A stretch of DNA of 64,000 bases from Lineus longissimus (GCF_910592395.1 NC_088314.1:9116001-9180000); one strand, 5' to 3'. Shown: positions 46,139-60,140, numbered from the stretch's first letter. Translations and numbers: made by a program. The notes: generated by a model not told the origin, from the sequence alone.

Positions 46139-48401
46139 TCTGATTGTAAGTGGGGATTGTAATAACCTATATATTACAAACTCTATTGGACAACTTTGAA
46201 GTATATTTTGTCCAGTTTGACCATGAAAACTTTAGTTCCATTTTTCCAAACGTAGGCCCAGAGGCTGTTTGAAGAAATCTCGCCTGGCAAATATTGACAT
46301 TTGTGGAGAGACGAACCTAAGTAAGAAATAAGCCCCCTAACTATTCCTGAACAATTATCTGCCTCCAGGATTAAAGTAGAACTCAAATAAGGAAACGTTT
46401 GCTTTACTTTGAAGAAGCCACTCAGAAACAGAGGAAATGAAATTTCCAGATAGATAAATCGCGACTGAACAAATTTTGGGCAACACTAATATCTTGTCGC
46501 TAAAGTGCAAAAGGGAAGTTGACTAAAAATCGGTAGTTAACGCCTCCCCCTAAAAAAATAACCCGTTTCTGAACATGCCACGTACGATGACCTTTTGATA
46601 AAAATTGCATGTCACGACTTAATTAATCTTCAAACAGTAGCATGCAAGTTGAGCGAATATCGTCGCATGTGATTCAATTGTCGCAACATGTTCATGCAGC
46701 CATGATTTAAACTGTTTGTTTGCTGGGTTTAGATAATGCAAACAAAGATTTACGTTTGTTTGGTAAATAACTAAAATAATCATCAGCACAAATCTGATCA
46801 CCTGTTTCCATAACCGGCTTTATGAAATAAATAACAAAACTTTTCTGCAATTTTTAAAGGTTTTTCCGAAACAAAGCCTTCCATAATGGATTAATTATGT
46901 ATCATTTCAAGGAACAAAATTCTAGCAGACAAAGAAGGATAATCGCTTTTAAAAAACGGAAAACTATTGGAAACCAGCTGGATTGAAAATACCAGTTCCA
47001 TTCTGGGAACCTTTGATGTGGTTTTATCAAACGCATAAACAATGGGTACAAAGTAATAATTACATTGATTAGCGATATTCAACTATCAATCTCCCAATAT
47101 TGTTTTCAATAAAAATGTTCAACTAAAACAATGGCATTCACCATGAAAGAACCCAGTTTAGTGGCTTTTTGATTATTGGCAACTGCGAGTAATGTCCCTA
47201 CATTATGATTAAAATGTCAATAGCTCAAGTCCCGTAATTTTAACAAAGTACATCGGCCATACTTGAACCCTCAGAAGCCAAACTGGAATGAACCTAACTG
47301 TCTGAAGGACAAAAGTTTTCGATATTGTAATAAAAATAAAATTTTTAAACCAACTACAGAACCAATGAGTTAGCGCACCTGCAACAATGGGTGACTTGAA
47401 GGTGTCAATGATGGAAAGAACTTTCAAAAAGATTCAAAAGAATCTTTCTCATTAGTTTGAAATATCAGCGTATGCCATGCTCAAAGAACAACTCCGACTG
47501 TGACTGTTCTCAAATAAAATATTTGAAGGTACGATTGGTGCAGTTCTGTCTGGTTCGATCGTTCCTAATGCCAGCTCTTTCTTGATCAGTTCCATGCAAC
47601 TATTTTAATCATGGAGAAAAAAAATTCACTGTCTTAAAAGCACCTCTTGACAGCTTTCGATGGGTAAACTTTCCCAATTTCTATAATATGTAATTATATT
47701 TCAGTCACAAAAAAAACATAACACTTCGTGTCAAAGCTGTTTCATTATAGTTTAAATATGCTTTAATGCTCCCAGACCACAGATAAGCACCGCTAAAAAT
47801 GCTAAATAACACGATTTATAGGCTACGACAGCTTATTAGCGTTAATTAGATTTGTGCCTGAGTGAACTACTACATCATACATTTTACCTAGGCTATTATA
47901 GCCATTGATTTTCAAAGCCCACAGACACATCAGAGGATTTCGGGCAAATAAAAAACAAAAAAATTAAAAAGAGTTTGAATTTGAATTTTCAAACATCCAC
48001 ACTCTTTTATAACCCTTTTTACTTCCGAATGTTTTTTCTAATTTTCATAAGAATCTGTAAAACTCAAAAGACTGTAGCTTGAACAGAGAACAGTTAGATT
48101 TCTCGAAACTGCCATAGAAACAATCTACTACTTGGTTTTGAAGGAGTTAATTGATTGTAAAAGTCATGGGGGTCAACAAGATGCAACTCAATAATTGTGC
48201 AGCATACATCATCATCCGAGCAGTAGTAACTCGTAACTCGGCCACAGAATTCATAAGTGGATGTGCTTGAAACTAGTCCTGCAGAGTTTGAAACACAGAA
48301 TGTGCATGAAGCATGCTTCAGATGACTTAGAAATAGCGGACGAGTTTAGAGTTTCACCACTAGCTGTAGCTGTGACATCCATATCGACAGTGCTGTTGCC
48401 C
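46139..48401. other. Gene-free stretch between two MITEs
   Basis: AT-rich, no frame above 72 codons and no tandem structure noticed. Confidence 0.4.
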
Positions 48402-48599
48402 TTAAAGGGGGACTACAGGCAGGAGCAGGGGGGTTAAGTTGGCCATCTTCGGGTGACGAATATGCACTGTAAGAGCACTGGCGCATGTTTGGCTCACCAC
48501 TGAGTATAATCCTCTTACAAGTGTGAATAGTTTTGACCTATTTTGAGATGGGAGAGACGCCAATTGGCAACTCAGCTGCTGCATATATAGTCCCTTTAA
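48402..48599. mobile_element. TTAA-flanked MITE, about 198 bp
   Basis: The element starts TTAAAGGGGGACTA and ends TAGTCCCTTTAA, inverted ends with TTAA on both sides (48402-48405, 48596-48599). TTAA targets are typical of piggyBac and Kolobok elements. Interior non-coding. Confidence 0.72.
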
Positions 48600-48829
48600 A
48601 ACTTTAACCAGCTCATCACAAAAGATGCACAGCACCTAATCTGAACAGATGAGCAACTTAGTCACCTCCGACATAATGATCATGACAAGTGTTAGTACTA
48701 ATTAATCAAGACTAACGAAGTAATTATCATCTACGGCATGAAGTTCATCCCTGATGACTTCAGAACTATACACCCACACGGAAGATGAATTCATAGACAA
48801 CAACAAAAGTGAGAAGAACAATTTTTTGT

Positions 48830-49175
48830 ACCAATTTTAATGATGATGGATTCCAAATGGAAGGAACATCAATTTCATAGAATACAGATTGTTGAAAAAT
48901 TCATCAACACCTTTGAAAACTCAAATATCTTGTCTGGTAATTTCACAGTTTTACAGCCATTAGCAGGATGCATTTAAGTGGAAACTAATTTTAAAAGATA
49001 TATTTCGTATACATTTTAATGATGGACTGTAACTTGGAGGAACATCAATTTTATTGAACACAGATTGTTGAAAACCTCATCAACACCTTTGAAGACTCAA
49101 ATATCTCGTTTGATAACTTCACAGTTTTACACCCATTAGCAGGATGATTTAAAGTGAAAACTAATCAAAAGAAAG
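48830..49175 (+). repeat. 176-bp tandem duplication, two copies
   Basis: GGAACATCAATTT (48863 and 49039), CAGATTGTTGAAAA, CATCAACACCTTTGAA, ACTCAAATATCT and CCATTAGCAGGATG match in order with moderate divergence. Confidence 0.88.
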
Positions 49176-49572
49176 TCTAATGATTATGTGTTTTAGGCAT
49201 GTAGTGGAAGTCATATCCACAAAGAGGCTTAGTTTTCTTGGTAACAAGATTTATGGGGCAGAGATAAAATGCTGTTATTGTGATGAGTAACGTTCTTACT
49301 CCACATAAAACAAAAAGTGAACTTTATTGTGTGATTTTGTCGCCGAATTCACCCTGAGAAGTCCAATTTTACTCTGCCCCAAAATGTTGTCATGAATTTC
49401 AGCTATTTGGATTTGGCCCATGGCCTAATACTGCTGTATGCTGCCCTGCTGGCAAATTACCTGTGAAGTGGGCCGGTTGAAATCGGCTTTACATCGGATT
49501 GCATGGGCTGAAAAACTGAACTGCAATGAATGTAAATATTGAAGAGACAATTTAAACAAACCAACCGTCCAC

Positions 49573-49589
49573 GGGAGGGGGGGGGGGGG
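49573..49589 (+). repeat. G-rich run (GGGAG13)
   Basis: GGGA is followed by thirteen G. This is the same kind of G/C slippage tract as at 25781 and 32801. Confidence 0.9.
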
Positions 49590-50571
49590 CACAAATGGAT
49601 TACCCTTCAACATGTTCAATGGATGCACCTCCATTATTCATGTTATTAGTGGTTTTTACCATCAAATCTGTGAGTTATTTAAACAAATTCTGTTCAAAAG
49701 CAATAACATACATTGTATGCCATGTACATTTGCATTAATCATGCAGGCGATTGGTACATTATCAAAAACACCACAAATCACCAACCACAAATCATCAAGC
49801 GGATAAAACGGATAAAACGAATAAAACGCCTATCGCATTCTTTGTCCATGTATTGAATCGTGGCAATGGGTGTATGGTATCACTGACAGCACTGATTTAG
49901 TCGTCACTAAGTCTGTTAGGATGAAAATAATTCACGCTTATCTATAATGAAATGATGGGTCCGGTATGTAAATACCATTAATTTGACCTGGTGGAAGAAT
50001 AACTGTATTGTGGTGAAGTTTCAACATGTTTGCAGTCACTCTTCAAATTGGGCAAATATGGTCAGGCTTTTTAGAAGTGAAAAAAGTGCCGGATGTTTTG
50101 GTATCGATAACGTTTTTCAAGTCTAATCCATCAATGGAAACAGATGTTATGAACATGATGGTATAATTTTTCGAAGTTAGATGATTCCATATTGACAATA
50201 ACGCACAAACTTTGTACATTTCCTGTACAAACAGCAATAATGTAGCCATAACATTAGGCTAAACAATTTGCAAACAGACAGCACTGTGTGGGTAGTTTGC
50301 AGAGGAGTTTGAATCAGAGCTGCGGCAGAAATTCGAACAAAAGTTTCAGATTTTGGATCTGGTTACGGATGCAGATATCATATTCTACTGCAGTACTCAT
50401 TCATGAGCATGCATACCCTGATATAAAACCTGGAATTTTTGTTCAAACTTCCGACAATCATGGCGACAATTCAAAGCCCTGAAAGGAGTATTGCCTTAGC
50501 ATGTTAACAGTCTAGGTATCTTGTCGGGGAATTTTCCAGAGTGACTACACCTCACATTGCTCACACTGTAT

Positions 50572-50770
50572 TTGAAGATCTTTCAAATAATTCCAGTCTC
50601 GCGCTAGACACTTATTTTATTTAAAGATCCTTTAGATGGTTCCAGACGTGCGCTAAGACACTTCTTTCATTCAAAGATCCTTTAAATGATTTCAGGCCCG
50701 CGCTACATGTAGACACTTATTTTATCTAAAGATGCCGGAAATGATTTCAGACTCGTGCCAGACACTTGTA
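50572..50770 (+). repeat. ~50-bp tandem array, 4 copies
   Basis: AAAGATCCTTTAAATGATTT and CGCGCTAGACACTTATTTTAT blocks repeat with AAGAT anchors near 50575, 50624, 50674 and 50729. Confidence 0.82.
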
Positions 50771-51007
50771 GAGGATTTTCACAGACACAGAGTGATCAGA
50801 GAATACCAAAATGGCAGACAACATTTTACAATACTTGTAACATTCACAGCATGGAAACAATTTTGAATGATTCAACTTTTAAACAATTTTAGATCACATG
50901 AATATCGTCAGCTAGTTTATGTCTGAACGTGTGTTGGACATGACTGAGTGATGTGTGAATGAGAATGATTTGATGAGTGTACATGCATGTCAGAAATTCC
51001 GATAAGT

Positions 51008-51090
51008 GCCCAAATGGGTGGTGTAGTGGTAAGAGTGCCATTCCTAACTTAGATGTCAAGGGTTAAAATTCCTAATAAGGCACTTAGGTT
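51008..51090 (+). mobile_element. tRNA-like SINE head
   Basis: GGTGTAGTGGTAAGAG resembles a tRNA D-arm/A box and AAGGGTTAAAATTCC a decayed B box about 30 nt later. The downstream body is undefined. Confidence 0.5.
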
Positions 51091-51734
51091 TTTTTCCTGT
51101 GTTTGAATGTTAATTGACCACCAGCGGACCAATGGACACTGTAGAATTCAGCTCCGTCCGTCAGGCTTCATCAGTCATGTCAGTGACGTCTGAATTTACA
51201 CAAATGCATAAACGCAAACAATAAGAATTCTCCAAGATCTAAGGGAGCAGTGACACCCCCTGTTCACTTGTCTCCCCCCATCCCACAGCCGCTTAAACAC
51301 CCCACCAGAACCAAAAGATGTCTCGGGTTTGACCCTCAGAAGGACATCTCATGCGTCATTGAAAGTTCAGCCCAATTCATCTCTGCCTGGAAAGCTGAGT
51401 TGGTCCAATTCACTCAGTTGAAGTAAAATATATTTAAGAGGTCCTGCCTCGATGCAGTCAAAGGAGCATGACATGCCCTATAGATGAGAAGTTATGTAAC
51501 AGACACCACGGAATGTTTGACTCGCTTGGTGATCATGGTTGATGGTCTGATTTAGACTAGTTTGATACAATACACCTCAAATGATGTTAAATGGTGATAC
51601 TTTTCATGTGATAGAAATAAAGTTAAGTACTGTGCCACTGTTTGGAAAACAAGAAACTCCTCAGATTTATGAATGAGAACATTTTCCCGCCTTAAGTTTT
51701 TGCTGGGACATTCAAAACTCAAAAGTTTTTAAAG

Positions 51735-51880
51735 TGTTTTGTGACAGGTTTCCTTTAATTAGGTAGAAACAATTGAATCAGTGCAGTTTACCACCAAATA
51801 ATTATCAGCCTATTCAGAAATCCCAATTTTTATAAGCATTTTGTGACAGGTTTTCTTTAATCAGGTAGAGAAAATTGTAT
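51735..51880 (+). repeat. Diverged short duplication, two copies about 105 bp apart
   Basis: TTTTGTGACAGGTTTCCTTT then AATTAGGTAGAAACAATTG (from 51739) recurs as TTTTGTGACAGGTTTTCTTT and AATCAGGTAGAGAAAATTG (from 51839). Confidence 0.7.
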
Positions 51881-52679
51881 ATTAACATTGGATGTGACAG
51901 ACTTCTGGTTTCCTTCTTGGATAACATTGTGACTTTAGTTAAAAAGTGAAGAACAAAATTTCCTCGGGAATCAGAATCAAGGACTCAAAGACAAGAAACT
52001 ACAAATTTCACCACAAATGTCCTTTTTTCTGTTTGATGCTGTATTCAGAAATAGAGTGTAATTATCAATGATGATATGTAAATAATGTCATTAGTCACTT
52101 CAAAAATATATATAAGCGAGCCTTACATATTTTTGGTCATTGGTACTGGGTTCCATTAGCCAATTATTAGTTGTAAACATGGTAAAGATAGAGAGGTCTG
52201 GCAGCAGACAGAACGTCAAGAATTGAATAAGACATTTCAATGCATGAAATTTGGTATAGGAAAAAATGTGCAATGCCACATTTGGTAAAATTGCATCAGA
52301 GTTAACTTGGTCAAAATTGTAAATTATAGTATATTTGCCAAATTATTCTCCTTGATTTGTATTCAACAAGATGGTCAACCTCTCAGGTTTGAGCTGTTTG
52401 TGTTGGGGATGTTAGGGAAAAAAATCCAGGTTCCAATGAAAAATGCATTTGGTCAGTGACTTCCCAGTATTTGCTCAGTTATCTGAGCAATTTGCCCAAA
52501 AAAGGGGAAAATAAACATGTTTACTGTTTACTGAGGGCTGATCAATAACTAATGAGAACTTTTGATACCAGGACAACACCAGAGGTCAAATCATGCTGAA
52601 AATTCAGAAAACTGTTGCTACAACTTTTGTATAGCTTCATCTTGGTTGTTGGTTTTATCTCTATATTACTGGAAAGCAT

Positions 52680-52765
52680 GATTAAAGGCTTACACTGTGC
52701 ATTAACTATTTGAAATTTGTAATTGAATTGGATTTCAAATTGTGTAAATATGTACTGAATATAAG
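52680..52765 (+). repeat. Dispersed AT-rich repeat family E, copy 2
   Basis: ATTAAAGGCTTACACTGTGC, GAAATTTGTAATTGAATTGG and TCAAATTGTGTAAATATGTA correspond to the other copies. The 3' end is shorter. Confidence 0.65.
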
Positions 52766-53289
52766 TGAACACCCTGTTCTTATTACATATTGATCAGCCC
52801 AGGTATACGAAATGTAGTTGCATTCATGCCTACTCCACTAACCAACAAATTCCTAAAAATATAGTTATACATGTGTCAGTAAGTTTTTATCCCGTTTTTA
52901 AACATTTAGGGATCGAGTATATCATAATATACGACACATCCATTGCCCAATCCTTTGCAATCCATAAAAGGTAAAATGACATCAGCCCCATCCCCAGTGA
53001 TCTATAATATAACCCAGGTGGTCAGGGTGACACAGGATAGTTCCCACGAACTGACATGAGATGTTGATAATTGTAACCTTTGGCATGACACTTTGATAAT
53101 TGTAACCAAATTCAAGGTAAAACTGAATGTTGCCAGTATTTAATAAAGTATAAAACTTTGTCCAAAACATCTTATGTGTTGTTTTAATTGGCATTTACTT
53201 TTTATTTCTTTCATTGAAATTATTGGAAGGAACATCATGTGGTTCTCTCGGCAATAGAGTCATTGGGCTAATGAAGTGTGCAGATTCAT

Positions 53290-54016
53290 TGCATGAGTTG
53301 ACATGTGGTGACAAGACAGGACTGGCTGGTGCAGACTTGTGGCATGAGTGGACATGGGGGGCACAAGACAGAACTGGCTGCTGCAGACTCGCGGCATGAG
53401 TGGACATGGGGTGCACAAGACAGGACTGGCTGCTACAGACTCGCGGCATGAGTGGACATGGGGTGCACAAGACAGGACTGGCTGCTGCAGACTCGCGGCA
53501 TGAGTTGACATGGGGTGCACAAGACAGGACTGGCTGCTACAGACTCACGGCATGAATTTAAATGGGTTGCACAAGACAGGACTGGCTGCTGCAGACTTGC
53601 GGCATGAGTTGACATGGGGTGCACAAGACAGAACTGGCTGCTGCAGACTCGCGGCATGAGTTGACATGGGGTGCACAAGACAGAATTGGCTGCTGCAGAC
53701 TCGCGGCATGAGTGGACATGGGGTGCACAAGACAGGACTGGCTGCTGCAGACTCGCGGCATGAGTTGACATGGGGTGCACAAGACAGGACTGGCTGCTGC
53801 AGACTCGCGGCATGAGTTGACATGGGGTGCACAAGACAGAACTGGCTGCTGCAGACTCGCGGCATGAGTTGACATGGGGTGCACAAGACAGAACTGGCTG
53901 CTGCAGACTCGCGGCATGAGTTGACATGGGGTGCACAAGACAGAACTGGCTGCTGCAGACTCGCGGCATGAGTGGACATGGGGTGCACAAGACAGGACTG
54001 GCTGCTGCAGACTTAT
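53290..54016 (+). repeat. 52-bp minisatellite, 14 copies
   Basis: Units start with GGCATGAGTTGACATGGGGT at 53341, 53393, 53445 and so on to 53965, exactly 52 bp apart; the first copy (53290) is 1 bp shorter. Variants alternate GTTGAC/GTGGAC and GACAGGACTGG/GACAGAACTGG. The unit is not a multiple of three, so the long minus-strand Cys/Ser/His-rich frames cycle through all frames with a 52-aa period and are artefacts. Confidence 0.95.
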
Positions 54017-57000
54017 GGATGTCTGATGCTCTCTATAGACCCATGAGTTTATAATGATGATGGTCTACACAAAGCCCCAACATCTTACTTTATTCAGAGA
54101 GCACTGCCCTCCAGAGATGCCACCAAAAGAGATCATAAAAGAGTTAACCTTTCGAAGTACAATGCCAATGGCATTTTTGAGACCAGAAGCAGTCTTAAGA
54201 AAAGTGTCCACATATCAAAAAGTCTTGACATTTGGAATAAGTAGGTCTAGTTCTGCTATATGGACACTCTCAAAGGTGTGGTTCCCCACACCGATGCTTT
54301 GAAGTTTGTAGGAACTACAACCATAAACAAGATTACTTTCACTAATTCACGCATATGATGGTATAGCTCCCTGACCCCCTCAATATTTTTCGAAGTGAGA
54401 AACGCTTCACAACTGATTCTTACACATTGAATGAGTCAGATCCTTCATCACCCTGAAGATGGCGTTCGTGTCATTTTAATGGTGAAGCCTTGAGAGAACT
54501 AATAAGCGGCTGGAGGGGGGATATTTTGCGAGAAAATAGTGAAATAGATCTACGAAGGATGGAGCTAAAATTGTTGAGAGATATGAAAATGTTTAGCTTA
54601 TTGTATTGGTTTTCTTATAGAAATGGTGAAAAGCGAGCAAAATCTGAAAAGGATGTCTTCACGAACCGCATCACAAACAGCAAAACTTCCTTATCTGTGA
54701 AGGAGCCAAGGGGCACATTCAAATAGAGTTCGGAGACAATAGAAAGATCTTGCCAAAGCCTTAGAAAGAACTGTCAGAACTTGCTTAAGTCCTACGAGAA
54801 AACCACCTACTCCAGAAATGTCTGGTCTGGGGTTTTCAATAAGATATTGATTTGCTCCAACCAACAGCCATGGTTTTGATTCAATCTGTAGAGTACTTCT
54901 TGGTGAAAATTCGCCTATGAAAAGACAGCGTCAGGCCAAGATACCTTCAGCCAATTTCTTAATGAGAGCAGGGACGGCTGAGGCGAAGATGCAATAAGCA
55001 TGTAAGTCAATTCGAAAGTGCATGTAGTGCGAGCTTTATGTCTGTTCCTTTATGATATTAAGCAAAATACCAGTGAGCAGTTGCAGTCAATGTTACCGAC
55101 CATTCAATATGACCCACACAGGTTCTCAAACCTAGAGCCAGGTACTTGGTGCAAGAAGCCAGGCACTGTAAGCTGGAGAAGATATCATGACACAATACAG
55201 GCAGCCCACACAGCACAGATCAAACTAAGAGATCATGAAGTGTATTTCAATGCAAGTTGAATGGATTTGCATGCAATAAATGCACAGTGTCATGTATTAT
55301 TGCAAGCATTTCTGAGTGAAAAGAACAGGGACTTGCACAGAAGACTCAGAATTATAATCTTTTGAAATGCAAGATGACAACACGTAGGTGAAGATTTGTT
55401 TGAAAGCTCCCAACGAGCACTTTCTCACTTTCTCCACTTTCGGGAAATATTATATAGATATGAAATTTTCCCAACAAAGGAGTTATTGTATTGCTGGAAG
55501 GCACAATAGGACATACCTAGTGCCTTTGACAGGATTTGAAAAGAACAAGAGTATTTCTCCTTTAATGGGAAAAGGGCAGGGAACAGTTTTGGTCAAAAAG
55601 TGTGTCTGAGTCAGATTTGTGAAATTGACCAAAAATCATCAAAATTTGACTGCAAATGTTGTCTGAAAGATGCTTTTTATCACTTGACTAAGGGGCAGAA
55701 TATCAAATAATGACTGAAACATAACATTTCTTTGGTTTTCAGGGGGCAGAGCAATTTTCAGGGGTAAAATGACTCCCCCTGATGGCAGCAGGGGACAGCG
55801 GCCTTGCATATAATTGTATGCCTAGACAAAGCCTCATACCACACTGACTCCATTTATACAGTGACACCAAAGCCTTACATCTCCTGAGCTTCAAAGGCCC
55901 CTGGATGAACGATGCATACAGACAACCAGAAATGTATACATTTTTGTTTCCTTTGAAGAGACACTGGGCCTCATCTGCCCGAGTAACAATAATTAACAAC
56001 AGAACAGGCACTTCTTAGATATTTTTAAAAAGATGCACATCTACTTCAGACTCCAGAACAAGTGTACTACGATGACGACAACTTCACGTCACCAAACCCA
56101 AAGGGCCCTGGATGGTATATGTTTTTTAATGAAAATAAAAGGAAATCTTTCTTTATTCTTTGAGCATGGCAAGAGTACCATCACCATACGCCCAGAAAAC
56201 GTCAAGTACATTCCTTTGAACAACTTGAATCATAGGCCTACCGGGTCTGCTTGACGTCATTCATTTTCTTCAGACATGGTTATCCTCTTAAGTGCTTTTA
56301 AATCGCACAACAAAAACTTCTGGCATGTCTGAAGGAAATGGTGTACAACTAGGGTCCATCAGTTTCAAAGAAATCTCACTTGCAAGACATTTGACAGACG
56401 GGATTAAAACTTGTGACTTTCGCTGAGACGAAGTGTGATTTCCGTAGGATGCACCAGAAACCACTAGTCTGTGGTGGGGCATTTGCAGTCCATGCACAAG
56501 AGCCCAGCCGGATCGCTGGCTGTTCTCTAATGTCACAGAACCCCCTACGTCTGATGATAAATATGTACAGGTACAATATTTTGTTTCAAAAACTAAAACC
56601 ATAATCATCCATACAAACTGCTTCATTGCTTGAATTTTCACTTTTTGACAAGAAATACAGCAGATTTGGTCCAGGAGTGTTCAAATGCAAGCCAATGAAA
56701 GTGTGTTTTAGATGCGGCTTTTTTTCAATAGTGAACACGACGCTGAGAAAGATGAAAGAGCCGTTTTAATTGGGCAGGGTGAATTTGTACGCCACTTTCT
56801 GCAAATAACCTTAGTATACTCCAGGGTCATTAATGAGGGGAGGAGCGTACGACTGACCCTGGTATTCGAGGATGAGACAGTGCATGTAGACTCAGGGGAG
56901 GCAGTTTATACCCCATATTTAACTAGCTTGTGGCTAAACCAACAGACCACATTGGAATGAGCAGCTTGTTCGCACTGTACCTTCGATTTTCCATTTATGT

Positions 57001-58384
57001 GTTGGACAAGGCCATCCCGATTGATTTCATCAACATTTGCATTCATTTGGGACGTAAGTGTGAACGTTAGTCTTCTAATCGCCCCAGACCTGGTTGCTCG
57101 ATTGACAAAATATGCACCAAAAACGTGCACAGCCTATTCTAGACCATATTTCTAAGCATTCCGATTTACGCACCGCTATCCTGAGTCAATTTCATTTACC
57201 ATGTTTACGCTAACTTTATTGTGTATTCTGATCTTCTGCCAGATTTTGCACCCAATTAGAGAAAGTCATGGTCTTGTAGCTCCAAAGTTGCTAGCAGACT
57301 TCAGAATTCCATTAAATCTCCTTAGAAGTACTGCAAGTGCAAGGACTGATAAGATGAGCAAAACTTTTTTTTAATGAGATGGTGTTCGGGAGTGTTAAAG
57401 GTGATTTCACAAGACCAATGTTTCAGCCCACTTTTATATTTTCTCTTACATCTTCTCATTTCCTGTTTAAAATTCTGGCACAGATCAGACCCATAATGCA
57501 TCAACTGCTCGGCTGCAGTGCGATGAGGGCATTTTTCTGCTCCCACGAAGTTCGGTTTAAGCAAAATATTTTAGAGGAGAATGGAAGAAACATAACAATA
57601 ACATTTTACATTCTAATATTTTTTATGGTCTTATAAAGTGTGAAAGGTATTTGCAAATTGTAGAAAGTTATGAAAGAAAAAACCTTCTTTGAAAATTCCC
57701 AAATATGTCTATTGCTGGTCAAGATCCGTTATCACAGCTAACTTCAAATCTTTTTCCAGAAGCTGAAGGCACACCACCTGCTATCATAATGAGGGGCAGA
57801 AAAAACAATCTTATTTTCTTATTTAGGAAATTCTGTATTGTATAAACTTCCAGTGAGCCAAAAAGTCTTGCCTAACTCTCTCAACCACTTTCTGCCTATT
57901 TAGCAACCATCTCCGACATATCTGATGACGACAATGGACGCTACAGTCTGACATTAAAACCTATTATATTCTATATCATATTTCCGTGCCTTATTTAAAA
58001 TCGTTGATATCCTCAAATGGATGTTATGAGTGCTATGGCTTCAGAAAATCAGTTTATTATATATAATTTGAATGTCATGTTGAGGAGATTGTGTGGGAGA
58101 GAAAGGGGAAGCTTTAGGGGTTGCATTAAAGTCTCCAAGTAAAGTTGACGAAAGGTAGAGTGCTTCGAAAGCAACAGTATATTTTAAATATTACGCTTTT
58201 GCTCTCATAAAAAACATAAGGTGCAATCCTGTGCCAGTTCAATGATGTCCTCAAATAAACCTGGAGATTGACATAGAAACCAATATTTTCCATACAAAAA
58301 GATTTTTTAAATTCTTAAACACCTGCAAAAGGCTAATTTTTGTTTCTGTAACCTGCGATTATAATCATTGCTCTATGCGATGAA
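54017..58384. other. Gene-poor stretch with a few short open frames
   Basis: Frames at 54054-54302, 54490-54726, 55018-55260 and 56712-56960 are protein-like in composition but without start context, splice sites or recognised domains. They could be decayed exons or transposon pieces. Inverted CCAGGGTCA / TGACCCTGG at 56822 and 56854 forms a 9-bp stem. Confidence 0.3.
56288..56641 (-). other. Open frame with signal-like start, unrecognised (117 codons)
   Basis: The minus frame starts with MKIQAMKQFVWMIMVLVF, a weak signal-peptide-like segment, then runs through SSDVGGSVTLENSQRSG and ends FVVRFKST. Two other frames (minus 56376-56576 and plus 56413-56604) are open over the same bases, so the openness may be compositional. 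There is no recognised domain. Confidence 0.15.
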
Positions 58385-58525
58385 ATGATCTCTCATCTAC
58401 AGATAAAATGTATAACCAGTAATCACTAGGTTTGATATTGATTGAAGGTTGTAGCGATCACCAATTCTTTTCGCAACCACTGTGATAACCACCGCAAATA
58501 AACTTTCTTTGTCGCGTTCGACCAT
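58385..58525 (+). repeat. Dispersed repeat family D, copy 3
   Basis: ACCAGTAATCACTAGGTTTG, GATCACCAATTCTT, GATAACCACCGCAAA and TTTGTCGCG match the other two copies in order. Confidence 0.6.
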
Positions 58526-58899
58526 GAACACAGGTCCCAGCAATTTCAATGCCTTGTCTGAGTGGCGCTTTAAGACGACTTGTTGATCGATCTAAATCAA
58601 GAATCGTCTGGTCTCTTCCGACCTGTGTTGACAGCTCATGGCCATACACAACCTCTCCATCTTCTTCATCAACACAGAAATCTCACAAATGAAAAAGTTC
58701 AAGATTGCCATGGCTTTGCCACCAGCAATTTTGCTTGCCCAAATATTGATCGAGAAGTGAGACTACTTTAAAGGGTTACGCTGTTTGTAATTACTTTTGG
58801 TCCAGGTAAATAGAAATGGCAGTTATACACAATGGCGTAGTCCAGTTCTCATGCACAGGAATTGCCTGAAACAATCTATAGGATTAGAATATCTGTCTT

Positions 58900-59005
58900 T
58901 ACAATGGCAATGCTAAAATTTATATCTTGTACGTATTTACACAATTGGAAATTTTCAAATTCAATTACAAATTTCAAATTTTAACGAATGGCATATGCCT
59001 TTAAT
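58900..59005 (-). repeat. Dispersed AT-rich repeat family E, copy 3 (reverse)
   Basis: The reverse complement reads ATTAAAGGCATATGCC, GAAATTTGTAATTGAATTTG, AATTGTGTAAATACGTAC and AGCATTGCCATTGTA, collinear with copies 1 and 2. Confidence 0.65.
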
Positions 59006-60140
59006 GATACATCCTAAGACTTAATTATTGAGAGTGGCGAGTGGCTCTAATTGCAATAACCTTGGATTCAAGCTAAGACTATTCATTAAAATTCTAAACC
59101 TCATCAATAGCTCTCCACACACCAATTGTACACTCAACTTGGTTATGTGGCTTAACCCTTTCGCAAACTCAAGTCCACAATGTCACCTACGATGGACCAG
59201 CATCCTATGCAGGGGGAGTGGTACTCTTAGTCACTTAATGCTACGAAATTTTGGATAAGGTCTTGCAGGATGAGGCACTAACCACTTTGCCAATAGCCCA
59301 GCAGATGTTAACTAACTTCTCTGCGCAGATTAGACTTGTCGAACTGAACAGAAATACCTGTTTCTAATTGGAACCCATAGACTACCAGAATCAATCCTTC
59401 AGTAAGTAATCTCTAAGGGTGTTATGTGGTTTGTCATTGTCATTGTTTGATGCACAAACATGGAGTTTTGACTTTTGAATCTCTGAATAATTTCAAAACT
59501 TCTATCAGTTTTTTCTTATCAAATGTGCCCAAAAATTTTTTCTTTCTTTGTCTGAATCAAAGTTATCTGTTGAATCAACAAAGAAAAAAACCACCTGGGA
59601 TTTTTCTGTTTACAACAAGATCATTACCTCACGCCTATACTCCCTCAAAAACACCTAGCCATCTAATAAATTGAGACATCCAACCAAACGAAAAATTCAT
59701 TGCGTCCAGTAATTGGGGATATATCTATTCAGACCTCAGCTACAACTAAGGGTATACCTCAAGGACCGCGGGGAAATTAGGTATAAAACCTGGCAAATAT
59801 CTCAGACCACCAAGATCACGCCAAGATTAACCGCATCTCAAACATTCAAATACACAAATTAGACACAAATTATCCGTCCGTTGCGTACTCCCGGTAGCAT
59901 TCTCACAAATTATCGGTATGCTGATCAAAGCTGGCGATCTACCCTCAAAGGTATAGATATTACCAACAGGATGCACAGACTTATTGGATACGTATAGACA
60001 TGTCAGCCTAGTCCCCAGGGGCAAATATTAATTGACCAGAGAGTGTCGAGAGTGAGGTAAGGTGATGTTGCTGAAGCAGGAGGTGTTGGCGGGCAAAGTC
60101 GAATCCCCTGATAAATTAGCTGTGCAGATTTTTCGCGTAA
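59006..60140. other. Gene-free stretch
   Basis: No supported feature; short frames only. Confidence 0.4.

Noticed and set aside
53195-53990. Cys/His/Ser-rich secreted repeat proteins on the minus strand
   Set aside because: The 52-bp unit makes all minus frames open with a 52-aa period; three overlapping frames are equally open, so this is a minisatellite artefact.
54490-55260. Remains of a transposase or structural gene in 54.5-55.3 kb
   Set aside because: The short frames have protein-like composition, but I could not match any family or join them by splice sites.
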